From: an uncultured Bacteroides sp.
GTDB taxonomy: Bacteria; Bacteroidota; Bacteroidia; Bacteroidales; Bacteroidaceae
DNA length: 50,607 nt
Assembly: GCA_900555635.1 (NCBI GenBank)
Contig: USLU01000037.1
Coordinates: 1 to 50,607 of the forward strand
Direction of reading: 5' to 3'
Both the position numbers and the translations under genes were made by a program. The notes under the pieces are model-generated. The model saw only the letters and a program-made list of their open reading frames with translations. It was not told where the DNA came from and did not search any database. This document shows, in pieces, positions 8,093 to 17,182 of the stretch. Each line of letters starts with the position of its first letter. Position 1 is the first letter of the stretch.

Positions 8093-9221
8093 TATTCAGT
8101 TTGCAAAAATAGCGTAAACCTCCCAAATCTCCTATTTCAGGATGAAGTATCTGTATCAAATCGGCCAGCAAATAATCGGGACGGAAGGGCGTTTCTTCGT
8201 AAAAGGGTACTTTAGCTGTATTGCAACCATATATGTTCTGTGTTTTGAAAGCCTTGAAACCGGTATAACCGATATAGTCAGCCTGAAGATCGTTATAGGT
8301 CATATCACGGTCGCGATTGTACTTGATAATCCACACATCTGCATCGCCTGCTTTATCGAAGACTGTCTCGAAAGCAAGGGGGACTGAACCGCTGTGTGTA
8401 TCATTGGCAAAGGCATAACGTCCGCAGGCATCTTGAAACAGTTTTCCCATCGTGCTACGTCCTCCCGGTACATACCATGCAGAACCACTTTTCAACTCGC
8501 TAAGAACAGACAAAGATACCGACGAAAGCATTGCACGCATTTTGAGATGCTGATAACAGCTATCTACCTCAGCAAAAAGGCTGTCGGCCTCGGGAGCAGT
8601 ACCAAAGAGAAGACCGTAGAAGCGCATCCACTCGGCACGCCCCAAAGCGGAAGTTTCCATATAGTCGGCGCACTCGATAATGGGGATATTCAGTTTCTCT
8701 ACACGACCGTAGCCGCCACTGTTTTCGAAAGGAGAAAGCAGGACGGCATCGGGATGCAGGTCGATAATCTTCTCCATATCGGGGTTCATGGCGTCGCCAC
8801 AATCGGTAATGGCGCCTTGGGTGCAAGCTTCGTGTATGGATGGCAGTTTGATATATTTCAAGTCGCAGACACCGGCAATACTATTGAAAGCTCCGAGTTT
8901 GTCTATCAGTCCGCAGTGTACGGAGGAGTAGATTACGGATTTAGTAAGCGGTGTGCGTACAATAGTACCTTCGGGAAGAGATTCGGGAAGGACTTTCGTT
9001 TTGGGGACTAATATATAGGTATGTAAGGTCTTCAGGGTATCCCAAGGATTGCGCAGAGTGGCAACGGTATAATCGGGATAGGCTACCAAAGTGAGATTGT
9101 CGGCATAACGCAAAGGGATGGTATCACCGGCAACAGAAGATGAAGCAACCTTGCTTCTTCCCCCGCAGGAGGAAAGAAGTAAGGCTGTAATTAGGCAGAT
9201 AAAGAGAGTATATCTTTTCAT
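8076..9221 (-). CDS. btuF: BtuF-like cobalamin-binding ABC lipoprotein
   Basis: 381 residues with a lipoprotein signal peptide (lipobox ALLLSSC, cysteine about 19) and the helical-backbone receptor architecture of BtuF/FhuD: an N-lobe with VHCGLIDKLGAFNSIAGVCD (about 100-120), DLHPDAVLLSPFEN, and a C-lobe with WYVPGGRSTMGKLFQDAC. It would deliver cobalamin from the periplasm to BtuC. The gene follows btuG by 11 bases. The last residues, NTPRTP, come from a GC-rich repeat and may be a recent extension. Without the operon context it would be called an iron-siderophore or B12 binding protein. Confidence 0.88.
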   Translation of the reverse strand: MKRYTLFICLITALLLSSCGGRSKVASSSVAGDTIPLRYADNLTLVAYPDYTVATLRNPWDTLKTLHTYILVPKTKVLPESLPEGTIVRTPLTKSVIYSSVHCGLIDKLGAFNSIAGVCDLKYIKLPSIHEACTQGAITDCGDAMNPDMEKIIDLHPDAVLLSPFENSGGYGRVEKLNIPIIECADYMETSALGRAEWMRFYGLLFGTAPEADSLFAEVDSCYQHLKMRAMLSSVSLSVLSELKSGSAWYVPGGRSTMGKLFQDACGRYAFANDTHSGSVPLAFETVFDKAGDADVWIIKYNRDRDMTYNDLQADYIGYTGFKAFKTQNIYGCNTAKVPFYEETPFRPDYLLADLIQILHPEIGDLGGLRYFCKLNTPRTP

Positions 9222-9232
9222 TTGGGCAGGTA

Positions 9233-10339
9233 TCAGTTGAAGAATACAGCAGCAAATGGGTTAATACCTCCACTATCGAAAGTATCAATCAGTGTACCGT
9301 CTTTCTTGAAACGATAAATATCACCATTAGTAATATAGTCGGAAGTTGCCACATAGATATCACCGTTAGATTCATTCACCTCCATCATGCCGACACTGGT
9401 TGAAGCTAGTGCAGGAGCTTGCTTTGCCAAATCAATAACAGTTGTATTCCCAGTTTTAATGTCATACTTATAAAATGTATTGGTGTAAGTTTTCCCGTCC
9501 TGCGTAACAGAATTAGCCCAATAAAGTACGTCATCTTCTGCACACATTACCGTGGCACTGCCCAATACAGTCACTTTATTACTTTTCGGGTCAATCATTT
9601 GCAGTGCCGATTCTACTGTAGTAAAATTACCTTTGGAAATCAGGAAAACCTTATCGTCTTCCTCCAACAATAAATTGGGATTGGTAGTTACAATGATATC
9701 TGCCTTCTTTGTAAATGTATGTAAGTCTATGGTCACTACATTCTTGTTGTAAATCCATGTACCATTCTCCTCTTTGTATGAATTTGCTACATAAAGTACA
9801 CCGTTGCAAATAGTCACTCCTTCCAGGTTGTCACCCAATCCTCCTAACTTAGCTTCCACCTTCAGTGTGTTAGCATTGATTTTGGCGAGAAAACCATTAT
9901 AGAAAGAGGCATATATGTAATCATCTTCAGCAGCCAAATAACGAATACCGGCAGATAAATCGGCATCATCTACAAAAGAGATGCGCTTTTGCTCTACACC
10001 GGCTGCATTCAACATGACCAGATAGTTAGAACTATTAACCGACACATACATCCGATCTTCATATTCTATCATGTCTTGTGCATTATCACCAAGAGCTGCA
10101 TTGTTCTGCTTCTTGAAAATATCACTCACAAACTCTGCATCTTTATTGGGAGCATAGAAAGAAATACCGGCATTATTAGCTTTCCAACTACCTTGATTCA
10201 AGAAAAAAGCACGTGTTTGCGGCAGTGTTACTTTCGAACCACTATCATCCCACGAATCGTCGTCATCACTACAAGATGCCAAAGATGCACCTAAAGCAAG
10301 CATGCACAGCATGCCGAATAATAAACTTCTTACTTTCAT
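9233..10339 (-). CDS. btuG: BtuG-like surface cobalamin-binding lipoprotein (beta-propeller)
   Basis: 368 residues. The signal peptide ends in a lipobox at ASLASC, followed directly by SDDDD, an acidic lipoprotein export signal seen in surface-exposed Bacteroidetes lipoproteins. The mature part is built of repeated blade-like strands (GVLYVANSYKEENG, DDVLYWANSVTQDG, NGDIYVATSDYITNGD), matching a beta-propeller of the DUF5074/YncE type. Placement directly after btuB under a cobalamin riboswitch identifies it as BtuG, which in B. thetaiotaomicron binds cobalamin with extreme affinity and caps BtuB. It lies 28 bases after btuB. Length fits the family. Confidence 0.9.
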   Translation of the reverse strand: MKVRSLLFGMLCMLALGASLASCSDDDDSWDDSGSKVTLPQTRAFFLNQGSWKANNAGISFYAPNKDAEFVSDIFKKQNNAALGDNAQDMIEYEDRMYVSVNSSNYLVMLNAAGVEQKRISFVDDADLSAGIRYLAAEDDYIYASFYNGFLAKINANTLKVEAKLGGLGDNLEGVTICNGVLYVANSYKEENGTWIYNKNVVTIDLHTFTKKADIIVTTNPNLLLEEDDKVFLISKGNFTTVESALQMIDPKSNKVTVLGSATVMCAEDDVLYWANSVTQDGKTYTNTFYKYDIKTGNTTVIDLAKQAPALASTSVGMMEVNESNGDIYVATSDYITNGDIYRFKKDGTLIDTFDSGGINPFAAVFFN

Positions 10340-10367
10340 AACTTTGTTGATTTTATAATTAGATTAT

Positions 10368-12383
10368 TCAAAACTTAAAGGTACCCGTCAGCCGCCACGA
10401 ACGTCCCGGCATAGGGTAATATTTTATCACGTCATATTGCTCATCGGTTACATTAACCATCTCTGCCTGTACAGACAAACGGCATTTGCCTAAAACGAAC
10501 TCACGGGAAAGAGTCATGGTATGTTCCATATATCCATCTATCTCATTCTCCGGAATGTTCTGTGACAAATAATACCGTTTTCCTACCCCCACTACAGAGT
10601 ATCCTACATTTAGCCAGGACATCTCTAGTACAGCCGACGCATTACCACTATGCAGAGGTGTATAAGGCAATTGATCCTTATAGTTCTTTGCCTCAGGATC
10701 GGTCAGGTCTATAGCCTTCTGCCAGGTATATCCACCCGACAAACTCAGTTTAATACCTTTGGTCAACGAAATGGCGGTAGCCAAAGTAGCATCTACACCT
10801 GCCGCATGGACATTGCCGTAATTTGCCATCTTCCATGCGTATGTGGTGGGAAAAGCTACAATCTTATCTGTCACATCATTGTAGTAACCATCCAAAGTGA
10901 GAGAGAGATAATCCAAGAACAGCAAACCGGATTTACTCCATGTAATCCCTACATTATATTCATTCGCCTTTTCGGGACGCAAATTGCGGTTTCCCATCCT
11001 ATAATAATAAAGATCGTTGAAAGTAGGCAGACGGAATGTACTCTTATACATCAGTCGCAGAAAAAGCAGCTCCTCTTGCCACGGTTGCAAACTAATGGAA
11101 AGCGAAGGAGCTAAACGACTGAAATTATCGGGAGCCGTCCCCTGCTCTACATGCTCCGAAGTAGCCGTATGCACCAATGAAGCGGCAGCCGTAATCCATC
11201 CTTGCTTATAACGGGCATTCAGCGCACTGATAGAAGTGTATCTTGTCGGGAAAGGACATTCCGGCAAACTATTGCGAAGCTTATTCATCACTCCGTCCTG
11301 TGCCAACGAAAGCGTCAAAGCCGACATAGGACGATAGAGCACAGTAGCCGACATATAATATTCGTCCTGCCGGTGATGTTCCTGATAATATCCGTTAGTA
11401 TATTCCTTACCTTCATCCTTATATCTGTTCCATCCATGTGTATATTTTGCCTGTGCCTGCAAGCTCCACTGAGTAGAGAAATTCTTTTTATAACGTGCCT
11501 GCACAAATGTGTTCTCGTCCCAAAGTGTCTCGTCCGAAAGAGGATTATACAGAGTGACCGCTCCCGGCAACCCTCGCCGTGAATAGAAATAATAGCCTTT
11601 CACATCCAAGTCGCCACCCTCTTTAAACGTATGGTAAAGAGTAGCTTCTCCCTGCCAGGAATAGATATCCGAGTTGTTGCGCTTCTCTTCTGTCACATAC
11701 TTTCCGTTGACCAATGTAAAGGGATAATTGCCGTCGGCACGCATATAGTTAGCATCTACAGCAAAACGTGTGCGGCTACTTAGTTGCTGCCACCAGCGGA
11801 ACGAGGGACTTGCATAGCCAAACGACCCTCCCCGGATTCGTGCCTGAAACTGCGCATTGCGTCCATCCTCAAAATGAGGTTTTTCGGTTTCTATACTCAG
11901 CACACCTGCCGATGCATACAGACGCGCAGACTGCAACATAATCTCCGACTGCCCTATGGCTAAAGAAAGCATCGAAACATTGTCGAGCGAGAAGCGTCCT
12001 ATATCAATTTGCCCCGCCTGGCAGTTACTTACAGCCACACCGTCATAACTGACTGCCGTATGGGCCGCCCCCATATTACGGATCGAAACCGTCTTTAATC
12101 CGCCGATACCGCCGTAATCTTTCACATTAGCTCCAGCAAAACGGCGCACAGCATCTGCCATATTCTGTATGCCAAGCTGACTGATATCTTGCTGGGATAG
12201 GGTTTGTATAGGTACTGCCGAAGTTACCTTGTTGGGGATCCGCCGTGCCGTCACCGTCACTTTCTCTATTTGATGTACTTTCCCCGTAATCGTATCTCGC
12301 CCCATTACCTGAGCCGAAAGCCTGGATACTACCATGGCAAAGAGTATGATACAGGCCAGCCGTATCTTCATTCTTCCAATCAT
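10368..12383 (-). CDS. btuB: BtuB-like TonB-dependent cobalamin receptor
   Basis: 671 residues: a signal peptide (about 1-25), a TonB box region EKVTVTARRIP (about 40-50), a plug domain (about 60-165, IPNKVTSAVPIQTLSQQDIS through SLAIGQSEIM), then a 22-strand barrel rich in aromatic and glycine residues ending in F (GRSWRLTGTFKF), the usual outer-membrane insertion signal. It imports vitamin B12 across the outer membrane using TonB energy. A riboswitch sits directly upstream and BtuG follows. Translation may begin at 12383 or at the second methionine at 12371 (MKIRLAC), which has a GGAAG close by. Confidence 0.93.
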   Translation of the reverse strand: MIGRMKIRLACIILFAMVVSRLSAQVMGRDTITGKVHQIEKVTVTARRIPNKVTSAVPIQTLSQQDISQLGIQNMADAVRRFAGANVKDYGGIGGLKTVSIRNMGAAHTAVSYDGVAVSNCQAGQIDIGRFSLDNVSMLSLAIGQSEIMLQSARLYASAGVLSIETEKPHFEDGRNAQFQARIRGGSFGYASPSFRWWQQLSSRTRFAVDANYMRADGNYPFTLVNGKYVTEEKRNNSDIYSWQGEATLYHTFKEGGDLDVKGYYFYSRRGLPGAVTLYNPLSDETLWDENTFVQARYKKNFSTQWSLQAQAKYTHGWNRYKDEGKEYTNGYYQEHHRQDEYYMSATVLYRPMSALTLSLAQDGVMNKLRNSLPECPFPTRYTSISALNARYKQGWITAAASLVHTATSEHVEQGTAPDNFSRLAPSLSISLQPWQEELLFLRLMYKSTFRLPTFNDLYYYRMGNRNLRPEKANEYNVGITWSKSGLLFLDYLSLTLDGYYNDVTDKIVAFPTTYAWKMANYGNVHAAGVDATLATAISLTKGIKLSLSGGYTWQKAIDLTDPEAKNYKDQLPYTPLHSGNASAVLEMSWLNVGYSVVGVGKRYYLSQNIPENEIDGYMEHTMTLSREFVLGKCRLSVQAEMVNVTDEQYDVIKYYPMPGRSWRLTGTFKF

Positions 12384-12465
12384 TAAACAACTAAAGATTA
12401 ATCCTTATATCCTAACTTGCGCACTGCTCGCTTTCCTCGAACGAACAATTTTTCGACTTTGTTTT

Positions 12466-12625
12466 GCAGGTCTTCTGACTTGTCTCCAGTGTATCGCCTT
12501 CCCATTTTCATCAAGAAACAGTGGCATAAGTAATGATACACCCAATATGAAACTCACAGCAGCGGGACTGTTCGGGACTTTCACCCGATTCCCTTTTCAT
12601 CCTAACCTTCGAATAAAGGATACGG
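12466..12625 (-). promoter_or_regulatory. Cobalamin riboswitch
   Basis: On the minus strand the leader contains the conserved core GGGTGAAAGTCCCGAACAGT followed by CCCGCTGCTGTGA (12554-12591 region), the B12-box element GCCACTG (about 12520), GGGAAGG, and the closing AAGTCAGAAGACCTGC (12466-12481). These are hallmarks of the adenosylcobalamin riboswitch. It starts a few bases after the predicted transcription start and ends about 80 bases before btuB, leaving room for an expression platform that could sequester the btuB start. High cobalamin should repress the operon. Confidence 0.95.
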
Positions 12626-12638
12626 AACAAAACAGGGG

Positions 12639-12646
12639 CAAAGATA
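12639..12646 (-). promoter_or_regulatory. -7 box of the btu operon
   Basis: TATCTTTG on the minus strand, about 14 bases ahead of the riboswitch. It lies 41 bases from the divergent -7 box at 12688-12695. Confidence 0.55.
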
Positions 12647-12687
12647 AGAATATTATAGAAATATCTTCGTTTTAATCGCCATTTTCC

Positions 12688-12695
12688 TAACTTTG
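12688..12695 (+). promoter_or_regulatory. -7 box of the HAD-hotdog operon
   Basis: TAACTTTG matches TAnnTTTG and lies 28 bases upstream of the ATG at 12724. A TTCG at 12666-12669 is the nearest -33 candidate. Confidence 0.55.
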
Positions 12696-12723
12696 TGATC
12701 TAAACTTAAAAAATCAACCTGCC

Positions 12724-13956
12724 ATGAAATATAAATTATTAGTTCTTGACGTAGACGGCACTCTAGTCAATAATGAGAGAGAAATCAGCAAACGTACCCT
12801 AGCCACCTTACTGAAAGTGCAACAAATGGGAGTACGAATTGTATTGGCATCCGGCAGACCAACTTACGGATTAATGCCATTGGCCAAAGCACTCGAACTG
12901 GGCAACTACGGCGGCTTTATCATTTCTTATAACGGCTGCCAGATCATTAATGCCAATAATGGAGAAATCTTGTTTGAACGCCGCATCAATCCGGAAATGC
13001 TACCTTATCTGGAAAAGAAAGCTCACAAAAACAGCTTCGATATATTTACGTACCATGATGATACCATCATCACAGATAGTCCGGAGAATGAATACATCAG
13101 AAACGAAGCCCAACTGAACAACCTGGATATTATCGTAGAAGACGAGTTCTCTATCGCCATAGATTTTGCGCCTTGTAAGTGTGTACTGGTAGGTGATGAC
13201 GAACAAGCCCTCATAAGCCTGGAAGAACATTGGAAAAAGCGCTTAGATGGTGCTTTGGATGCATTCCGCTCCGAACCTTATTTTCTGGAAGTAGTACCTA
13301 GTGGCGTTAACAAAGCCAATACCCTAGGCGTCTTATTGGAACACCTAGGCGTTACACGTGAAGAAATAATCGCCATTGGCGATGGTGTTTGCGACGTAAC
13401 CATGCTCCAACTAGCCGGTATGGGTATAGCCATGGGACACTCACAAGACTCTGTGAAAGTCTGTGCTGACTATGTGACAGCTTCCAACGAAGAAGACGGT
13501 GTAGCGCAAGCCGTTGAGAAATTAATACTAGCTGAAGTACGTGCTGCAGAAATTCCACTCGAACAATTAAACGAACGTGCAAAATATGCATTAATGGGAA
13601 ATCTTGGCATTCAATATACCTATGCTTCCGAAGACCGTGTGGAAGCAACGATGCCTGTCGATCAACGTACCCGCCAACCATTCGGTATTCTGCATGGAGG
13701 CGCCACCTTGGCACTGGCAGAAACGGTAGCCGGACTTGGTTCCATGCTTATCTGCCAACCCGATGAAATTATCGTAGGAATGCAAGTCAGTGGAAATCAC
13801 ATATCCTCTGCCCACGAAGGAGATACGGTACGCGCAGTAGGCACTATCGTACACAAAGGACGTTCCTCCCATATATGGAATGTGGACGTATTTACTTCAA
13901 CCAACAAACTGGTATCTTCCGTACGGGTAGTGAATAGTGTACTAAAGAAAGGATAA
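12724..13956 (+). CDS. HAD phosphatase - hotdog thioesterase fusion (menaquinone-type)
   Basis: 410 residues in two domains. Residues 1-265 are a Cof-type (IIB cap) HAD hydrolase: motif I VLDVDGTLV with nucleophile Asp (about 8-10), motif II LASGRP, and motif IV IGDGVCDVTML. Residues about 275-410 form a PaaI-like hotdog thioesterase with HGGATLALAET (about 328-338), containing the expected acid residue, and the paired strands GMQVSGNHISSA. Fusions of this layout are known from Bacteroides fragilis (BF1314) and Porphyromonas gingivalis (PG1653) and were linked to hydrolysis of dihydroxynaphthoyl-CoA in menaquinone synthesis. The HAD substrate is less certain. It starts an operon with the nitroreductase 14 bases downstream. 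Confidence 0.9.
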   Translation: MKYKLLVLDVDGTLVNNEREISKRTLATLLKVQQMGVRIVLASGRPTYGLMPLAKALELGNYGGFIISYNGCQIINANNGEILFERRINPEMLPYLEKKAHKNSFDIFTYHDDTIITDSPENEYIRNEAQLNNLDIIVEDEFSIAIDFAPCKCVLVGDDEQALISLEEHWKKRLDGALDAFRSEPYFLEVVPSGVNKANTLGVLLEHLGVTREEIIAIGDGVCDVTMLQLAGMGIAMGHSQDSVKVCADYVTASNEEDGVAQAVEKLILAEVRAAEIPLEQLNERAKYALMGNLGIQYTYASEDRVEATMPVDQRTRQPFGILHGGATLALAETVAGLGSMLICQPDEIIVGMQVSGNHISSAHEGDTVRAVGTIVHKGRSSHIWNVDVFTSTNKLVSSVRVVNSVLKKG

Positions 13957-13970
13957 TTCAAAGCAATCGT

Positions 13971-14813
13971 ATGAACCGAACAATAAAAATCGAAAAAGAG
14001 AGTTGCATCAAGTGTGGCAAATGCGCACAAGTATGTCCTTCCGGTATTATGGTTAAGGATCGAAGTAGCAAAGAAATCAATCTGATCCATCCTGAACACT
14101 GCATCGGTTGCGGACATTGTGTTGATGTATGCCCCACCGATTCTGTTATCCACAGTGACTTCCCCGCAGAGCATGTTCACCCTATTGACTACTCGCAGAT
14201 GCCTAGCCCCGAGCAAGTAATGCTACTCATCAAGTCGCGCCGCTCCAACCGTACCATTACTTCCAAGCCCGTTCCCCAAGAACTATTGGAGCAAATTGTT
14301 GAAGCTGCCCGATACGCTCCTACTGCCACCAACTCGCGACAAATATCATTCACACTCATCACAGAACCTGAAAAGCTACTCCAAATCAGTAACTACACCA
14401 TCGGGGTATTCAATTCACTAGCCAAATTGTTGCTGAATCCTGTAGTGAAGCTTCTTCTTAAACCTTTCATGCAAGACACTTACAAGTACGTTCCCATGTT
14501 CGAAAGTCTAAAACAGGAACATGCCGAAGGAAAAGATCCCATTTTGCGCAAAGCAACCGCATTGCTGATAATCCATACGCCCAAATCCAATCGCTTTGGT
14601 TGTGAAGATGCCAATCTGGCTTACCAGAATGCTTCATTAATGGCACAGTCATTAGGCGTCAGCCAAGTGTACATGGGTTTTGTGCTCACTGCTATCAAAC
14701 AAGATAGTAAAAACATGTTCAATAGTATAACAGGAGTCGACGGAAAAGTACAAGCTATCATGGCTTTGGGCATGCCAGCCTTCAAATATCCAAAGTATGT
14801 GGATCGGCTTTAA
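13971..14813 (+). CDS. Ferredoxin-nitroreductase fusion protein
   Basis: 280 residues. Residues 1-65 hold two 4Fe-4S motifs, CIKCGKCAQVCPS and CIGCGHCVDVCPT, each CxxCxxCxxxCP. Residues about 85-280 are a nitroreductase domain that binds FMN (IKSRRSNRTI, then AARYAPTATNSRQISF). The fusion should pass electrons from the clusters to FMN and reduce an unknown acceptor, such as a quinone-like or nitroaromatic compound. It is 14 bases after the HAD-hotdog gene, which may hint at a link with quinone metabolism; this is inference. A strong terminator follows. Confidence 0.9.
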   Translation: MNRTIKIEKESCIKCGKCAQVCPSGIMVKDRSSKEINLIHPEHCIGCGHCVDVCPTDSVIHSDFPAEHVHPIDYSQMPSPEQVMLLIKSRRSNRTITSKPVPQELLEQIVEAARYAPTATNSRQISFTLITEPEKLLQISNYTIGVFNSLAKLLLNPVVKLLLKPFMQDTYKYVPMFESLKQEHAEGKDPILRKATALLIIHTPKSNRFGCEDANLAYQNASLMAQSLGVSQVYMGFVLTAIKQDSKNMFNSITGVDGKVQAIMALGMPAFKYPKYVDRL

Positions 14814-14830
14814 ACTGAGATAATGATATA

Positions 14831-14870
14831 AAATGAAGGGTCGAACTCTTGCGAGTCCGACCCTTCATTT
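14831..14870. terminator. Bidirectional intrinsic terminator between the nitroreductase and dnaK
   Basis: A 13-bp perfect stem (14831-14843 with 14858-14870) encloses an inner ACTC/GAGT stem, and the arms end in A- and T-rich runs on both sides. It serves the convergent genes ending at 14813 (plus) and 14890 (minus). Confidence 0.85.
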
Positions 14871-14889
14871 TATAATGTGATAACTTCTA

Positions 14890-16809
14890 TTACTTCACTT
14901 CCTCAAAGTCAGCATCCTGTACATTATCACCATGCTTGCTGTTATCTTGAGCACCACCTTGTTGTCCGGCGTTCATATCAGGACCAGCCTGTGCGCCACC
15001 TTGAGCACCGCTCTGTGCATACATTTCAGCGCTAGCAGCTTGGAATGCAGTATTCAGTTCTGCCATAGCAGAGTCGATAGTTGCTAAGTCCTGAGCTTTG
15101 TGAGCATCTTTCAGTTTCTGCAAAGCAGCTTCGATAGGAGCTTTCTTGTCAGCAGGTAACTTATCGCCTAATTCTTTCAACTGATTTTCAGTGGTGAAGA
15201 TCATTGAGTCAGCTTGATTCAGCTTGTCAATCTTTTCACGTTCTTTCTTGTCAGCATCTGCATTAGCTTCTGCTTCTGCCTTCATCTTTTCAATTTCTTC
15301 CTTGCTCAAACCGCTGGATGCTTCAATACGGATAGCTTGCTCTTTGCCGGTTGCTTTATCCTTAGCAGATACCTTCAAGATACCGTTAGCATCGATATCG
15401 AAAGTTACTTCAATCTGAGGAACACCACGACGAGCCGGTGCTATACCTGTCAAGTTGAACTGACCGATTGATTTGTTCTGAGCAGCCATCGGACGTTCAC
15501 CCTGCAATACGTGGATGGTAACTTCCGTCTGATTATCGGCAGCAGTAGAGAAAACTTCGCTCTTCTTACAAGGAATAGTAGTATTAGCGTCAATCAACTT
15601 CGTCATTACACTACCCATAGTTTCGATACCCATAGACAGCGGAGTAACATCCAACAATACCACACCTTTGATTTCGTCAGTCAAAACAGCACCCTGAACA
15701 GCAGCACCTACAGCTACTACTTCATCCGGATTAACACCTTTAGAAGGAACCTTACCGAAGAGATCTTCAACCAACTTCTGTACAGCCGGGATACGAGATG
15801 AACCACCTACAAGGATCACTTCATCAATATCTGAGTTGCTCAAACCTGCATCGCTCATTGCTTTCTTGCAAGGTTCCAGACAAGCCTGAATCAAGTTATG
15901 AGCCAAAGCTTCAAATTTAGCACGAGTCAAGGTCTTAACCAAGTGCTTGGGCACACCACCTACAGGCATGATATAAGGCAAGTTGATTTCAGTGCTGGTA
16001 GAAGAAGACAATTCAATCTTAGCTTTCTCAGCAGCTTCTTTCAAACGTTGCATAGCCATCGGATCTTGAGTCAAGTCGGCACCTTCGTCGTTCTTGAATT
16101 CCTGAACCAACCAGTCGATAATTACTTGGTCGAAATCATCACCACCCAAGTGAGTATCACCATTGGTTGACAATACTTCAAATACACCGCCACCGAATTC
16201 GAGGATAGAGATATCGAATGTACCACCACCAAGGTCGAATACAGCAACTTTCATATCTTTATGAGCCTTATCGATACCATAAGCAAGAGCAGCGGCAGTA
16301 GGCTCGTTTACAATACGTTTTACTTCAAGACCTGCAATTTGACCAGCTTCTTTAGTAGCCTGACGTTGAGAATCAGAGAAGTAAGCCGGAACGGTAATAA
16401 CGGCTTCTGTTACTTCATGTCCCAAATAGTCTTCAGCAGTCTTTTTCATTTTCTGCAGAATCATTGCAGAGATTTCTTGCGGAGTATAAAGGCGTCCGTC
16501 AATGTCAACACGCGGAGTGTTGTTGTCACCTTTTACAACTTTATAAGGCATGCGGCCAACTTCCTTCTGAACCTGATCCCAATTTTCACCCATGAAACGT
16601 TTGATAGAAAACACGGTGCGGGTTGGGTTAGTGATAGCCTGACGTTTGGCAGGGTCACCTACTTTACGTTCGCCACCATCTACAAACGCTACTACAGACG
16701 GAGTAGTACGTTTACCTTCACTGTTTGCAATTACTACAGGTTCGTTGCCTTCAAATACAGCAACACAAGAGTTTGTTGTTCCTAAGTCAATACCAATAAT
16801 TTTTCCCAT
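14890..16809 (-). CDS. dnaK: Chaperone protein DnaK (Hsp70)
   Basis: 639 residues. The N-terminal ATPase domain opens with IGIDLGTTNSCVAVFEG (phosphate 1 loop) and contains VFDLGGGTFDIS (about 195) and VGGSSRIPAVQ (about 338). The linker VVLLDVTPLSMGIE leads into the substrate-binding domain, and the C-terminus is G/Q/A-rich, ending in DADFEEVK, similar to the EEVD-like tails of bacterial DnaK. It refolds and protects unfolded proteins with DnaJ and GrpE, which are not in the window. Transcribed alone, from a promoter region with a sigma54-like element (16879-16893). Confidence 0.99.
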   Translation of the reverse strand: MGKIIGIDLGTTNSCVAVFEGNEPVVIANSEGKRTTPSVVAFVDGGERKVGDPAKRQAITNPTRTVFSIKRFMGENWDQVQKEVGRMPYKVVKGDNNTPRVDIDGRLYTPQEISAMILQKMKKTAEDYLGHEVTEAVITVPAYFSDSQRQATKEAGQIAGLEVKRIVNEPTAAALAYGIDKAHKDMKVAVFDLGGGTFDISILEFGGGVFEVLSTNGDTHLGGDDFDQVIIDWLVQEFKNDEGADLTQDPMAMQRLKEAAEKAKIELSSSTSTEINLPYIMPVGGVPKHLVKTLTRAKFEALAHNLIQACLEPCKKAMSDAGLSNSDIDEVILVGGSSRIPAVQKLVEDLFGKVPSKGVNPDEVVAVGAAVQGAVLTDEIKGVVLLDVTPLSMGIETMGSVMTKLIDANTTIPCKKSEVFSTAADNQTEVTIHVLQGERPMAAQNKSIGQFNLTGIAPARRGVPQIEVTFDIDANGILKVSAKDKATGKEQAIRIEASSGLSKEEIEKMKAEAEANADADKKEREKIDKLNQADSMIFTTENQLKELGDKLPADKKAPIEAALQKLKDAHKAQDLATIDSAMAELNTAFQAASAEMYAQSGAQGGAQAGPDMNAGQQGGAQDNSKHGDNVQDADFEEVK

Positions 16810-16878
16810 GATCGTTAATATTTTATTTGTTATAATTCAATTTTGGTGTCTGCCACATCAGTAGACGCCAATAGAAAG

Positions 16879-16893
16879 ACAAACGTTATGCCA
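16879..16893 (-). promoter_or_regulatory. Sigma54-like -24/-12 element of dnaK
   Basis: On the minus strand the sequence TGGCATAACGTTTGT fits TGGCA-N6-TTGY, the spacing of RpoN promoters, though TTGT replaces the consensus TTGC. The predicted start would be about 58 bases ahead of the ATG. The same pattern precedes clpB. It does not fit TAnnTTTG. Confidence 0.45.
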
Positions 16894-17014
16894 AATTGTT
16901 CAGAGGGGTTATAGTTTTTTATTTGTGACAGTCTATCTGTCAGTTTGGCAGAATTGAAGCTAGTATATCTGTCGGAAATTACCATTTGTTAATTCCTATC
17001 CCATTCAAAAGCTC

Positions 17015-17022
17015 TACTTTTG
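17015..17022 (+). promoter_or_regulatory. -7 box of the MATE-Crp operon
   Basis: TACTTTTG matches TAnnTTTG. It implies a leader of about 155 bases before the ATG at 17183, containing the small CCGGGT/ACCCGG hairpin. Confidence 0.45.
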
Positions 17023-17182
17023 CCAACTCAAAAGATAGGGACGGGATATGGGAGAATGAAGCGGACAGTTCACCTAATCCACCTTGGCTTTTTAGTAAGA
17101 AGGAGTGTTAAACACCGGGTATAGGACATACTGAGACCCGGAAATCGAACAAGTAGAATTAGTAAGATTAAAGATTAGATTT

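Larger units (their letters stand above)
16810..17182. other. Divergent dnaK / MATE upstream region without a gene
   Basis: No coding sequence is supported. It holds the sigma54-like element of dnaK (16879-16893), a dyad TGACAG-TCTAT-CTGTCA (16926-16942), direct TATCTGTC repeats at 16934 and 16966 (32 bases apart), a TACTTTTG box (17015-17022) for the MATE gene and a small hairpin (CCGGGT 17115-17120 with ACCCGG 17136-17141) in the MATE leader. Confidence 0.6.
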
